From JAHJQQ01 sp032907525 (GTDB lineage: Bacteria; Pseudomonadota; Gammaproteobacteria; Thiohalobacterales; Thiohalobacteraceae): a DNA stretch of 64,000 nucleotides. Position numbers and translations under genes: made by a program. Location: the NCBI GenBank assembly GCA_032907525.1, contig JAJJPM010000039.1:1-64000 (forward strand). The letters are read 5' to 3'. The notes beneath the pieces are model-generated. The model saw only the letters and a program-made list of their open reading frames with translations, ran no database searches and was not told the origin of the DNA. Positions 27,094 through 36,401 of this stretch are shown here, piece after piece. Within the stretch, counting starts at the first letter, position 1. Each line of letters begins with the position of its first letter.

Positions 27094-27936
27094 ATGAGTG
27101 GCCGTACGCTGCGTGTTCTTGCGGTGTTGCTCGCATTCGGCAGCATCGTGGCCGGCTATCTGGGTTACCGTCTCAGTCAGCAGCCGGTCGCCGACCAGTC
27201 CGTGCAGAAGGACGTGGACGCACTGCCGTCCGATTCGCATCGTGTCGTGGTGGCGGTGCGTGCGATTTCTCCCGGGAAAGCCCTCCAGGCCGGGGATCTC
27301 TCTCTCGCAGCGCTTCCGGTCAAGCCGGAAGGCGCGTTTTCAGATCCCGCGGAACTCGTCGGCAAGTCGCCGTCGCTCGCGATCGCGGCGGGCGAGGTTC
27401 CCCTGCCAAGGCATTTTCTTCCGGGCAGTCCGCTGGCGCGCGAAATCCGTCCAGGCGAACGCGCAATCGCCGTCAAGGTCGACGAGGTCATAGGTGGCGG
27501 GGGCCTCGTGCAGCCGGGAGACTATGTCGACGTTCTGCTTTATCTCCGTGGTGGCAGTCAGGAATTGCCCCGGAGCTCGGCCCAGCTGGTATTGCGCCAC
27601 GCGCGCGTGCTGGCCTACGGCGAGGCGATGATCGGCACCGCCGATGGTTCCGACGATGCGCGAAATGCCGCAGGTCGCTCGGCGGTCCTGGCCGTTCCGC
27701 TGGAACAGTCCGCCGCGCTCATGCTGGCCGCGAACGCCGGCACCCTGCGTCTCGCGGTATACGGTGCGGAGGAGGGGCAGGCCGTGGCTGCTGGCCGGTA
27801 CGACGCCCCGGCGGGAGCCGGCGCGATCACGCTGAGTGAACTGGCCGGGCAGCGCCGCAGCGGCACGGTGCGGCAGTCCACGCCCAAGATCAGCATATTC
27901 CATGGCGCCAGAAAAGAGGTGGTCGAGGCAAGATGA
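27094..27936 (+). CDS. rcpC: Tad pilus assembly protein RcpC/CpaB
   Basis: 280 residues with an N-terminal membrane anchor (VLAVLLAFGSIVAGYLGYRL) and a SAF domain (VVVAVRAISPGKALQAGDLSLAALPV), followed by the RcpC/CpaB region (PGERAIAVKVDEVIGGGGLVQPGDYVDVLLYL). The family is periplasmic and works with the secretin RcpA. It overlaps the rcpA start by 4 bp. Confidence 0.9.
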   Translation: MSGRTLRVLAVLLAFGSIVAGYLGYRLSQQPVADQSVQKDVDALPSDSHRVVVAVRAISPGKALQAGDLSLAALPVKPEGAFSDPAELVGKSPSLAIAAGEVPLPRHFLPGSPLAREIRPGERAIAVKVDEVIGGGGLVQPGDYVDVLLYLRGGSQELPRSSAQLVLRHARVLAYGEAMIGTADGSDDARNAAGRSAVLAVPLEQSAALMLAANAGTLRLAVYGAEEGQAVAAGRYDAPAGAGAITLSELAGQRRSGTVRQSTPKISIFHGARKEVVEAR

Positions 27937-29303
27937 TGGATGCCCCGGGTTTGAACAGAAATCGCCGGGTGCCGCGGAGCGCCCGTCTGGCCTTGTTGTG
28001 GCTGACCCTGGTCTGCGCATCCCCTGGCGTTGCCGCTCCCCCCATCACTGTCGACGCCGGGAGACAACATCCCCTGGTGCTCAAGAAACCCATTCGACAG
28101 ATCGCGATCGGCAATCCGGATATCGCCGATGTGCAGATGGCGACCACCGGAGAAATCCTGATCACGGCCCTGAGGCCTGGCGAAACGAATCTCCACGTAT
28201 GGTTCCGTGGCCAGAGTGCGCCGGAGGAATTCACCATTGTCGTCAACCCCGAAGCGGGGCTGCGCAGCGAGATCGAATCCACCGGCCTGTCCCTGACGAC
28301 ATCGGGCGACAGGGTTCAGTTGCGCGGGGACGCGGGAGCGCTGGACGCGCACGATCAGACCCTGGCCCTTGCGACAAAGGACGGTGTGTCTCCCGTTGAC
28401 GCCAGCCGGCTGAGCGTGCGCGGCGAAGTGCAGACCGATATCAAGGTAGTGGAGATCAGTCGTCAGAAGTTGCGTTCGGCCGGTGTGTTTCTGGGCAAGA
28501 ACACCGCCAATACCACTGCGGCGGTCGCTCCGCCCGGTGTGCTGTCCGGCGTCGAGTCGGGTGCCGGCGGATTCCTGTTGAACAGCACCGCCGGCTTCCT
28601 GCCCAGCGCGCAGGCCTTCAATCTCGTCGTGGGTGATTCCACGCGTGGCCTGCTGAGCGTGTTCAGCCTGCTGGAGTCGAAGGGCTTCGCGTATACGCTG
28701 GCGGAGCCGAGCCTTGTGACCATGAGCGGGCAGACGGCAAGCTTTCTCGTAGGCGGCGAATTTCCGATACCGGTGATGCAAGGCTCCGGGGACTCGGCGA
28801 GCGTCACGATCGAATACAAGGAATTCGGCGTCCGGGTGACACTTGCTCCGACGGTCCTGGCGCAGGATCGCATCATGCTCAAGGTGGCGCCCGAAGTGAG
28901 TGAACTGGATTTCTCCGCCGGTGTGCAGAGCGGCGGCGTCGCGGTTCCTGCGCTGCGTGTGCGGCGTGCCGATACCAGTGTGGAACTGGGCAACGGCGAG
29001 AGTTTCGTCATTGCCGGCCTGATCAGCCAGGATACGATTGCCGATGTCGACAAGCTCCCCGGTCTGGGAGACGTGCCGGTGCTGGGCGCTCTGTTCCGAA
29101 GCTCCCGTATCCAGAAGGACGATCGCGAGCTGGTGATGATCGTCACGCCCCATCTGGTGAACCCGCTGGCGCGCGACAGTCGACTCCCCCCGCTGCCCGG
29201 TGAACGGTATCGCGACTACGACCCCGATTTTGCGCACCAGTTCTTCGGGGAGACGGGCGACTTCAGGCCCTCGTCGCGGCACAGGACGGGTTTTTCGGAC
29301 TGA
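27933..29303 (+). CDS. rcpA: Tad outer-membrane secretin RcpA/CpaC
   Basis: 456 residues forming the outer-membrane pore of the Tad pilus. A signal peptide (ALLWLTLVCASPGVAA) is followed by the N0-type domain (VLKKPIRQIAIGNPDIADV, NLHVWF). The secretin core spans about 190-430 and includes SLVTMSGQTASFLVGGEFPIPV, the EYKEFGVRVTLAPTV stretch and the PGLGDVPVLGALFRS signature. The start overlaps rcpC by four bases. Confidence 0.93.
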   Translation: MMDAPGLNRNRRVPRSARLALLWLTLVCASPGVAAPPITVDAGRQHPLVLKKPIRQIAIGNPDIADVQMATTGEILITALRPGETNLHVWFRGQSAPEEFTIVVNPEAGLRSEIESTGLSLTTSGDRVQLRGDAGALDAHDQTLALATKDGVSPVDASRLSVRGEVQTDIKVVEISRQKLRSAGVFLGKNTANTTAAVAPPGVLSGVESGAGGFLLNSTAGFLPSAQAFNLVVGDSTRGLLSVFSLLESKGFAYTLAEPSLVTMSGQTASFLVGGEFPIPVMQGSGDSASVTIEYKEFGVRVTLAPTVLAQDRIMLKVAPEVSELDFSAGVQSGGVAVPALRVRRADTSVELGNGESFVIAGLISQDTIADVDKLPGLGDVPVLGALFRSSRIQKDDRELVMIVTPHLVNPLARDSRLPPLPGERYRDYDPDFAHQFFGETGDFRPSSRHRTGFSD

Positions 29304-29307
29304 TCTT

Positions 29308-30531
29308 ATGACAGTACAACGCAGTTTTGTGGTGATGGCTGACCGCGACGACAGCGTGCGGTGGTTGCAGCGTGCGCTGGCCGAAGAAGGCGAGCTGCTG
29401 GTCGCGGAGAGCGGGGCCGTGGAGCGCGCGCTCCAGATCATCGACGTAACCGGAGCGACGGTGGTGTTCGTCGAGATCATGCCCGACCAGATCGACCGGC
29501 AGTCTGCGGTAATCGAAGGGTTGCTTGCGGCTAAGCCAAGGCTGTCGGTCGTCGCACTGGGCCGGGAGATGGATTCCGATCTGATGCGGGTGGCGATGCG
29601 CGCCGGCGCGCGTGACTTCCTGGTGCCCGGAGGCAACCCGGTGGAGGTGGTCGGTCTGGTTCGGCGCCTGCTCGATCGTGCGCCCCGTGTCGCCGAGGCG
29701 GCCGGTCAACCCGGCCGTATCATAGCCCTGGCCAACGCCCGGCCCGACAACAATACCATCATGCTCGGCCTGCATCTGGCACTGGCGGTCCAGAATCAAT
29801 CGCCGCAGGAGCGCGTATTGCTGCTGGATCTCGGAGTCCCCTGTGGAGATGCGTTGCTGTATCTCGGGTTGACTTCGGCCTATACCTTCGTCGATGCGGT
29901 TCGCAGCCTGCGCCGCCTGGACGAGACGCTGATCGAGAGCGCCTTCGCGCAGCACTCTTCGGGATTGCGGATACTCTCCATGCCGGAGAACGCGATGGGC
30001 CTTGCGGACATCACGCCTACCGATATCTATGTGCTGCTGGGTACATTGCGTGCTTATTTCCCAACCATAGTGATGAGTCTGGGCGGCATTCCCGACTCCG
30101 ATTTCCTGTACGTGCTGCTGAGCAACGCGGACAGGATCGCGCTGGTCGTCGAGCAGAGTGTTCCCAGCTGCCAGCAGAACATGGCTCTGCTGAAGCGCAT
30201 GATCGCCCGCAAGCTCAAGATGGAGCGGGTGGGGTTGGTGGTGGATCGTTTTTTCGCGAAATTACCGCCGGATGCCGAGGCGGTTTCCAGAGGGTTCGGC
30301 GTGCCGCTCCTCGCGACCTTGCCACCCAGCGGGCTGGCGCGGTTGAGCGTGATGAACTCCGGCCACAGCATGTTCGAGATCGCGCCCCGCGACGAATACT
30401 GCACGCGGGCGCGCCGCCTCGCCGAGCAGCTCCTGAACGACGCGACGAAGAGGCCCGTAGCGGAGCGCAGCCGACTGTCCGAGGGCGCTTCGGCGGTCTG
30501 GCGGCGCCTGTTCGGTCTTGCGGGAGGATAG
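29308..30531 (+). CDS. tadZ: Tad localisation protein TadZ/CpaE (atypical ParA-like)
   Basis: 407 residues: an N-terminal receiver-like domain (VVMADRDDSVRWLQRAL to about residue 125) and a C-terminal MinD/ParA-like domain. TadZ places the Tad machine at the pole or membrane. In this copy the region that should be the deviant Walker A reads ALANARPDNNTIMLG, with no signature lysine, although LLLDLGVPCGDALLYLG matches the following Walker B area. Nucleotide binding may be weak or lost. The ATG at 29308 lies 4 bp after the rcpA stop codon. Confidence 0.85.
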   Translation: MTVQRSFVVMADRDDSVRWLQRALAEEGELLVAESGAVERALQIIDVTGATVVFVEIMPDQIDRQSAVIEGLLAAKPRLSVVALGREMDSDLMRVAMRAGARDFLVPGGNPVEVVGLVRRLLDRAPRVAEAAGQPGRIIALANARPDNNTIMLGLHLALAVQNQSPQERVLLLDLGVPCGDALLYLGLTSAYTFVDAVRSLRRLDETLIESAFAQHSSGLRILSMPENAMGLADITPTDIYVLLGTLRAYFPTIVMSLGGIPDSDFLYVLLSNADRIALVVEQSVPSCQQNMALLKRMIARKLKMERVGLVVDRFFAKLPPDAEAVSRGFGVPLLATLPPSGLARLSVMNSGHSMFEIAPRDEYCTRARRLAEQLLNDATKRPVAERSRLSEGASAVWRRLFGLAGG

Positions 30532-30534
30532 CGC

Positions 30535-31815
30535 ATGGAATTCGGACGATTCGGGATGGAATACGGCCTGAAGCAGACAGAGGGCTACCAGGACCTGAAG
30601 GCCGATCTGCACCGCTACCTGATCGAATGCATCGAGGAGGATCAGGTGTCGCCCGCGGACTGGAACGCCGAGGTCCTGTCGAGTTATGCGCACGGCCGCA
30701 TCAGCCGATATGTCGGCGCCAACCGGCTGGCCGTCAACCGCGAGGATATCGAATACCTCGTGCGGGAGATGGTCGCAGAACTCACCGGCTACGGCCCGTT
30801 GCAGTCCCTGCTCGCCGACGATCAGGTCAACGACATTCTGGTCAACGGTGCCCGGCATATCTTCGTGGAGCGCGGCGGCCGCCTGGAACACACGGATCTG
30901 CGGTTCATCGATGACAACCACGTCATGCGCGTCATCCAGCGCATGCTGGCGCCGCTCGGACGCCGGCTGGACGAAACCAATCCGATGGTCGATGCGCGGC
31001 TGCCGGACGGCAGCCGCATCAATGCCGTAATCCCCCCGCTGGCGCTCGAAGGACCTTGTCTGTCGATCCGCAAGTTTCGCCGTGATCCCCTCCGGGCGGC
31101 CGATCTGATCGCCTACGGGACGCTGGACAATGCGATGCTGGAGTTCCTCTGCGCCGCGGTGGCCGCGCGCTGCAATATTCTGGTCAGCGGCTCGACCGGC
31201 GCCGGCAAGACGACCCTGCTCAATGTGCTGAGCCGTTATATCGGCGAATCGGAGCGGCTGGTCACAGTCGAAGATGCGGCCGAACTGCAGTTGGGGCACC
31301 ACCACGTCGTCAGGCTGGAAACCCGGCCTCCGAATGTCGAGGGCGAGGGGGAGGTGAGCGCCCGTGATCTCGTCCGCAACGTTCTGCGCATGCGTCCCGA
31401 CCGGATCATCCTCGGCGAGATTCGCGGTGTGGAGGTGCTCGACGTCCTGCAGGCGATGAATACCGGCCACGACGGCTCCATGAGCACGATTCATGCAAAC
31501 AGTGGACGGGATGCGCTGAGTCGCATAGGCATGCTGGCGGGGCTGGCCGGCTTCCAGGGCAGTGAAGGCACCCTTCGGGAAATGGTGGCCAGCGCGCTCG
31601 ACCTGGTGGTGCATGTATCCAGGTTTTCCGATGGGACGCGTCGCATCGTCTCGATCGACGAAGTGAGCGGTGTGCGCGATGGGCAGTATGTCCTGGAGAC
31701 GTTGTTTGCCTTCGATGCCGCGGGCCGGGCCTTCATCCGGAGCGGTAGAGCGTCGCGCCTGGAGAAGTTCCGTGCGTCGGCACCGCACCCGCGCAAGATC
31801 GAGGGCGGGGTGTGA
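30535..31815 (+). CDS. tadA: Tad pilus assembly ATPase TadA/CpaF
   Basis: The cytoplasmic motor ATPase of the Tad pilus, 426 residues. The N-terminal domain (ELTGYGPLQSLLADDQVNDILVNG) leads to the RecA-like core with Walker A GSTGAGKT (219-226), the Asp box VTVEDAAELQL, Walker B RPDRIILGEIRG and the His box MSTIHANSGRDALSR. GGGAGG precedes the ATG. It overlaps tadB by 4 bp. Confidence 0.95.
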   Translation: MEFGRFGMEYGLKQTEGYQDLKADLHRYLIECIEEDQVSPADWNAEVLSSYAHGRISRYVGANRLAVNREDIEYLVREMVAELTGYGPLQSLLADDQVNDILVNGARHIFVERGGRLEHTDLRFIDDNHVMRVIQRMLAPLGRRLDETNPMVDARLPDGSRINAVIPPLALEGPCLSIRKFRRDPLRAADLIAYGTLDNAMLEFLCAAVAARCNILVSGSTGAGKTTLLNVLSRYIGESERLVTVEDAAELQLGHHHVVRLETRPPNVEGEGEVSARDLVRNVLRMRPDRIILGEIRGVEVLDVLQAMNTGHDGSMSTIHANSGRDALSRIGMLAGLAGFQGSEGTLREMVASALDLVVHVSRFSDGTRRIVSIDEVSGVRDGQYVLETLFAFDAAGRAFIRSGRASRLEKFRASAPHPRKIEGGV

Positions 31816-32717
31816 ACGGTCCTGTCGCGTTGCTGTTCGTTTCCGCCGGTCTCCTGCTGGCGCTGGCCGCCGTATTGTTTTTCGGCAGCCGGCGGATGGA
31901 TGTTCGGCAGATGGTGCAGCAGCGGTTTCGGACCCTGACCCAGGAGGCCGTGCTGGCCGACCGTGAAGCGGGCAGGCATCGCGCCCTGGTGGATTGGTGG
32001 GCGCGCAAACTGCTGCGCGCCGGTTTGGCGGATACCGCGAAGAATTCGCTTCTTTTGCTGGCTGTCCCGGCGGCTGCGGCTGTCGTCGGCGTGGTCGGAT
32101 GGGGTGTGTCAGGGCTGTTGCTGCCCGCAGGGCTGCTCATGGCCGTGCATGTCTACCTGGAGCATCGTTCCCGCCTGCGTACGGCGTTCATGTTGGCGCA
32201 GCTTCCCGGATTCATTGATCACATGATCCGCGGCCTGGGTACCGGGCGCACCATCGAGAACACTCTGGTGATGGCCATTCAGCAGTGCCGGCCTCCCTTG
32301 CAGGAGATCCTCGAACGGGTGCAGCGCAACGTCGAACTGGGTGCGCCGCTGGACGAGGAGCTCAAAAACGCGGCCCGGGTGCATCGCCTGCGGGAAATGC
32401 AGCTGCTGGCGCTGGCCGTGCATGTCAATCGCCGCTTTGGCGGCAGCGCCCGAGAGCTTCTGCAAAGTATCGTAACCATGATCCAGCAGCGCGAGCAGGC
32501 GCGCCGGGAGCTGCGCGCGCTGACGGGTGAGACCCGGCTGAGCGCCTGGGTGCTGGGCCTCCTGCCGATAGGCGTCGCGAGCTACATGATGCTCGTGAAT
32601 CCGAGCTACCTGGAGGTCATGTGGCATGATGATGGCGGGAAGAACATATTGCTGACCGCGCTGATGCTGCAGTGTCTGGGCGGCATTCTGCTGTGGCGCA
32701 TGGTCCGCAGCATCTGA
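31812..32717 (+). CDS. tadB: Tad inner-membrane platform protein TadB
   Basis: 301 residues with a GTG start overlapping the tadA stop codon. It has an N-terminal membrane segment, a second membrane pair near 75-115, the T2SSF domain (LPGFIDHMIRGLGTGRTIENTLVMA...AALAVHVN-type helices) and a C-terminal membrane pair (WVLGLLPIGVASYMM, LLTALMLQCLGGILLW). With TadC it forms the inner-membrane base of the pilus. Confidence 0.92.
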   Translation: MNGPVALLFVSAGLLLALAAVLFFGSRRMDVRQMVQQRFRTLTQEAVLADREAGRHRALVDWWARKLLRAGLADTAKNSLLLLAVPAAAAVVGVVGWGVSGLLLPAGLLMAVHVYLEHRSRLRTAFMLAQLPGFIDHMIRGLGTGRTIENTLVMAIQQCRPPLQEILERVQRNVELGAPLDEELKNAARVHRLREMQLLALAVHVNRRFGGSARELLQSIVTMIQQREQARRELRALTGETRLSAWVLGLLPIGVASYMMLVNPSYLEVMWHDDGGKNILLTALMLQCLGGILLWRMVRSI

Positions 32718-32739
32718 ACTCCGGAGCGGTCTTCGAACG

Positions 32740-33666
32740 ATGAATGTCCTGCTGCTGTTGGGGATCGTCCTGCTGATTTCCAGCGTCGGCGTGCTGTTGC
32801 TGAGCATGGTTGCCCAGAAGGATCCGCGTGGAATAACGGAGCAGCGCATGCAGGAGATATTGGCCGTGGACGCGGCGCAGTCCGTGGCAGGCCTTAGGAC
32901 GTGGCAGCGATGGGTCGCCCGGGTCGGCGCAAAGCAAAGGAAAGCGGATGGGGGGCGACGCCTGTGGCAGCACGAGCTTCGTGTGCTGCTCGGCAAGGCC
33001 GGGTTCCATCAACGGCAAAGCCGCATTCTCGTGAAGGGGGCGATGGTGCTCGCCCCGTTCGGGCTGGCGGGGCTTGCGCTCATCGCTGTCGTGGGGATGG
33101 GCGATATCACGTTGCACGGCGCCGGCGTCGTGTTCTTCGGTTTCGGCGCGGGCGTGCTGATACCACGTCATCTACTGCGGTTCCTGGCCGCGCGCCGATG
33201 CGCTCAGATCGTCGAAGAGGTTCCCGTGATGGTCCGCATGATCAGCGTGCTTTTCGAGGCGGGCCTGTCTCTGGAAAACGCGCTCCGCATTCTGCGCGAC
33301 GAAGGGCGCGGGATACTTCCGAATCTGAGCGTGGAGATCGGGCGCGTGCTCACCAGGATCTCCTCGGGCATGGACCGGGTGGAGGCGCTGGAGCAGGTGG
33401 CGCGTGAACTGGACATACAGGAGCTGACCGACGCGGTCTCGGTGTTGTGTCATGCATCCACGGCCGGCGGTGCGGTCAGGCAATCGCTGGCGAACATAGC
33501 CGACCTTATAGAGGACCGCAACAGAACGGCGTTGCGCGAGCGCGTCGGGCGGCTGTCCGCAAAAATGACGGTGGTCATGGTCGTATTCCTGTTTCCGGCG
33601 CTCCTGATATTTCTGGCCGGCCCGGGTTTCGTCGCCTTGGCGGGCGCGCTTGGAGAGCTTCGGTGA
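32740..33666 (+). CDS. tadC: Tad inner-membrane platform protein TadC
   Basis: 308 residues and the second T2SSF-domain protein. It has an N-terminal membrane anchor (LLLLGIVLLISSVGVLLLSM), a membrane pair near 100-145, the domain EEVPVMVRMISVLFEAGLSLENALRILRDEG, and a C-terminal membrane segment (MTVVMVVFLFPALLIFLAG). The 22-bp gap after tadB is the only break in an otherwise overlapping tadA-B and tadC-D run. Confidence 0.92.
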   Translation: MNVLLLLGIVLLISSVGVLLLSMVAQKDPRGITEQRMQEILAVDAAQSVAGLRTWQRWVARVGAKQRKADGGRRLWQHELRVLLGKAGFHQRQSRILVKGAMVLAPFGLAGLALIAVVGMGDITLHGAGVVFFGFGAGVLIPRHLLRFLAARRCAQIVEEVPVMVRMISVLFEAGLSLENALRILRDEGRGILPNLSVEIGRVLTRISSGMDRVEALEQVARELDIQELTDAVSVLCHASTAGGAVRQSLANIADLIEDRNRTALRERVGRLSAKMTVVMVVFLFPALLIFLAGPGFVALAGALGELR

Positions 33667-34361
33667 GAGGATCGGCCATCTTGTGCGCGGTGAGCGTTCT
33701 GCTCCTGGGGTGCGTCGGCGCGCCGGTCCGTGAAAATACCGCGACTGCGCAGTCGGCGCCGGAACGATGTGCCGCCCTCGATTCCTCGGCGGATGTGCAG
33801 CTGGGACTCGTTCGGCAGATGCTCGAGCAGGGGAAGCCCTATGCCGGGCTCGCTCATCTGGCGACGCTCGATCCGGCCGTGCAGGAGTCCCCGCAGGCCC
33901 GCTACCTGAATGCCGAGTTGCTGCGCCATACGGGGCGGGGCGACGAGGCCGAGGCCCGCTACAGGACCCTGCTGGGAAGCTGCATCGCGGGCTACGGCCA
34001 TCATGGCCTGGGGTTGCTGGCCGCCGGCCGCGACCTCGGTCGCGCGATTGCGGAGCTGCGTGCGGCCGCGGCCCTGCTGCCCGTCGACGCCCGGGTACGC
34101 AACGATCTCGGTTATGCGCTGCTGCTCTCCGGCCGCGGCGAAGCGGCCCGCCGCGAATTCCTGACGGCAATCGAACTGGGGGATCACAACCGACGTGCGT
34201 CGATGAATCTTCTGCTTCTGATGCTGTATGAAGGTGACGAGCGGGGCGCTGAGCGTCTGAGCCGGCAGCTGCGGCTTCCGGAGGAAGAGTTGGAGCGGAT
34301 TCGGCGGCAGGCGCGGCAGCTGCAACGGACGCCTGGCGGCGAAGCGATAGGGGAGGGTTGA
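33663..34361 (+). CDS. tadD: TadD-like TPR lipoprotein
   Basis: A GTG start overlaps the tadC stop codon and gives 232 residues. A lipoprotein signal ends at LLGC (Cys17). Several TPR-like helical pairs follow (QARYLNAELLRHTGRGDEAEARYRTLL, ARVRNDLGYALLLSGRGEAARREF). TadD lipoproteins help secretin assembly in the outer membrane. The spacing and order in the operon fit this role. Confidence 0.88.
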   Translation: MRGSAILCAVSVLLLGCVGAPVRENTATAQSAPERCAALDSSADVQLGLVRQMLEQGKPYAGLAHLATLDPAVQESPQARYLNAELLRHTGRGDEAEARYRTLLGSCIAGYGHHGLGLLAAGRDLGRAIAELRAAAALLPVDARVRNDLGYALLLSGRGEAARREFLTAIELGDHNRRASMNLLLLMLYEGDERGAERLSRQLRLPEEELERIRRQARQLQRTPGGEAIGEG

Positions 34362-34363
34362 TC

Positions 34364-34630
34364 ATGCGTTGCGCGGGACTGATCGCGTTGCTGTTGCTGA
34401 CGGGCCCGGCCTGGGCCGGGAACTCTGACGGCGTATCCGGCCAGAGTGAGGAGCCGGGAGACGAGACGCGGGCGTGGCTGGATCTGCAGCGCAGCGGCCG
34501 GGCCGCGGCGCCCGACCGTCCCATTCCCGGGCCGGTGGCGTCCCGTATCTACAAACGCTATCTCGAGAGTTTCGAGCACCCCATCCCGGCGCAGTTCGAT
34601 CGCGAATCGGGCATGCCGTCGACGCGATAG
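34364..34630 (+). CDS. Exported DUF3613 protein
   Basis: An 88-residue protein with a signal peptide (CAGLIALLLLTGPAWA) and the DUF3613 pattern (TRAWLDLQRSGRAAAP... then RYLESFEHPIPAQF). DUF3613 genes are regular small members of Tad loci. Function is unknown. GGAGGG 6 bases before the ATG at 34364 supports this start, 2 bp after the tadD stop codon. Confidence 0.8.
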   Translation: MRCAGLIALLLLTGPAWAGNSDGVSGQSEEPGDETRAWLDLQRSGRAAAPDRPIPGPVASRIYKRYLESFEHPIPAQFDRESGMPSTR

Positions 34631-34649
34631 CGGCGTCTGCGGATCACGC

Positions 34650-36401
34650 ATGCGGAGGCCCTTCCCAGAACCGCGTCGCACGCCCTCTACCCAGCGAGGC
34701 GCGGTAGGGCTGTTCGGCGCGCTGGTGTTCGGCCTTGCGCTCGCCTTCGTCGTGCTCGCGGTGGACACGGGGCGTCTCGCTCTGGAGAAGCGCCGCCTGC
34801 AAGTGATCGCGGATCTGGCGGCCATCGACGCCCTGCAGGCCGGGTTGTGCGGTGGTACGGAGTCCCTGGATGCGGCGGCAGTGGCGGCCGCGGCGCAGGC
34901 GAGCGCGGTGCGCAACGGCTATACGGGTGACCTCGCGGCCGAGGCCGGTGCGGTGCGGGTCGGCGACGTCACCACCGGTCTCGACGGTATACGTCAGTTC
35001 GACACCGCGGCTCCCGCCGTCGCTTCGGCCGTGCAGGTCACGGCGGTGCGGGAGGTGACACGGAGCCTGATCGCGGGCGGGTGGTATGGCGGAACGGTGC
35101 CGCTGAGAACCGTCGCGGTTGCACAACGCCTGCCGGTGGCCGGGTTCCAGCTGGGCAGTTTTCTGGCATCGCTCGACACCGATGACGCGACACTGCTGAA
35201 CGGCCTGCTCGGCGGGATGCTGGGGACGAGCGTCAATCTGGATGTCCTTTCCTACGAAGGCCTGGCGGCAGCCGATCTCACCCTCGGACAGCTCATCTCC
35301 GGCGCCGAGCTCGCCGGTATCAGTCTTGCGGCCGACGGCGTGGAGGGTCTGCTCGACACCGACGTCACCGTGGCCGATTTCCTGTCCATCATGGCGGCCG
35401 CTCTGGATGCGGAAGGGGATGCCACGGCCGCGCTGGCGGTCAACGAGCTGCGGGCGGCGGCGACGGCGCCGGGGACCATCCGGATCGGCGATCTGCTGGT
35501 CGTCAGCAGCGAGAATCCCAATGCGGCCCTGCAGTCGAACGTGAATGCATACGCCTTGGGCAACGCGGCGATCCAGCTCGCGCGCGAGGGGCAGACCCTG
35601 AATGTCCCCGTGTCGGCTTCGCTCCCGTTGGGGCTGGGCGCCGTGAATGTATCGCTGAGCGTCATCGAGGCCCCGCAGATCGCCGTCGGCCCGCCCGGCC
35701 GTGATGCCGACGGCAACTGGCGGACGGTCGCGCACAACTCGCAGCTCCAGCTGCAGATCGATGTGCCGGTGTCGGTGCCTCTTCCCCTTCTCGGCGGCAC
35801 CGTGTCCGGTCAGGTATCCCTGGTGGCGGACGCGGCGCGGGCGGATGCGTGGCTGGCGAGTATCCAATGCGCCGGTGCGGATCGGCCGACCCACACGGTC
35901 AATATCGGTGTGCAGACAGGGGCGGCCACGGTCGGTCTCGGGCGCTTCACCGATATCGCGGATCCCGATTCGGGCATCGATCCGATGACGGCATTGCAAA
36001 TCACAATGCCGCTAGCCGCCGCCACCGTCGAGGTCGGCATGAGAACCGAGGTGAGCGGCGGCGGGGCCAGCCAGGTGAGCTTCGATGTCACCGACGCCAC
36101 GTTGCCGCAGGAGGAGACGGTGGGAATGCCGTTGGCGTCGGCGCTCGGCAACGCCACCGACACGCTGGCGGGTTCCCTGGATGTGCAGGCGGACGTCGAG
36201 CTGCTGGGTCTTCCCTTGCCCGGGATCCCCACGCCCGAACTGGTGGAGGATACGATCGTCACCACCCTCCTCCAGCCGCTGCTGACCTCGTTGGACGAAG
36301 CCGTTCTCGAGCCGGTGTTCCGGGCTCTGGGCTTGAATCTGGGCGGGGCCGACATCGAGCTCTTCGACCTGGATCCCGACGAGCCGCGGCTGGTGCGCTG
36401 A
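34650..36401 (+). CDS. TadG-like protein (DUF2134 family)
   Basis: 583 residues. A basic N-terminus leads to the TadG-type membrane start QRGAVGLFGALVFGLALAFVVLAVDTGRLALEKRRLQVIAD; the remainder is predicted to be periplasmic, rich in Ala, Gly, Leu and Val, with acidic and beta-rich stretches. TadG-related proteins are thought to link the pilus machine to the envelope. It is longer than many TadG proteins and I see no von Willebrand MIDAS motif. It is the last recognisable Tad gene, 19 bp after the DUF3613 gene. Confidence 0.75.
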   Translation: MRRPFPEPRRTPSTQRGAVGLFGALVFGLALAFVVLAVDTGRLALEKRRLQVIADLAAIDALQAGLCGGTESLDAAAVAAAAQASAVRNGYTGDLAAEAGAVRVGDVTTGLDGIRQFDTAAPAVASAVQVTAVREVTRSLIAGGWYGGTVPLRTVAVAQRLPVAGFQLGSFLASLDTDDATLLNGLLGGMLGTSVNLDVLSYEGLAAADLTLGQLISGAELAGISLAADGVEGLLDTDVTVADFLSIMAAALDAEGDATAALAVNELRAAATAPGTIRIGDLLVVSSENPNAALQSNVNAYALGNAAIQLAREGQTLNVPVSASLPLGLGAVNVSLSVIEAPQIAVGPPGRDADGNWRTVAHNSQLQLQIDVPVSVPLPLLGGTVSGQVSLVADAARADAWLASIQCAGADRPTHTVNIGVQTGAATVGLGRFTDIADPDSGIDPMTALQITMPLAAATVEVGMRTEVSGGGASQVSFDVTDATLPQEETVGMPLASALGNATDTLAGSLDVQADVELLGLPLPGIPTPELVEDTIVTTLLQPLLTSLDEAVLEPVFRALGLNLGGADIELFDLDPDEPRLVR

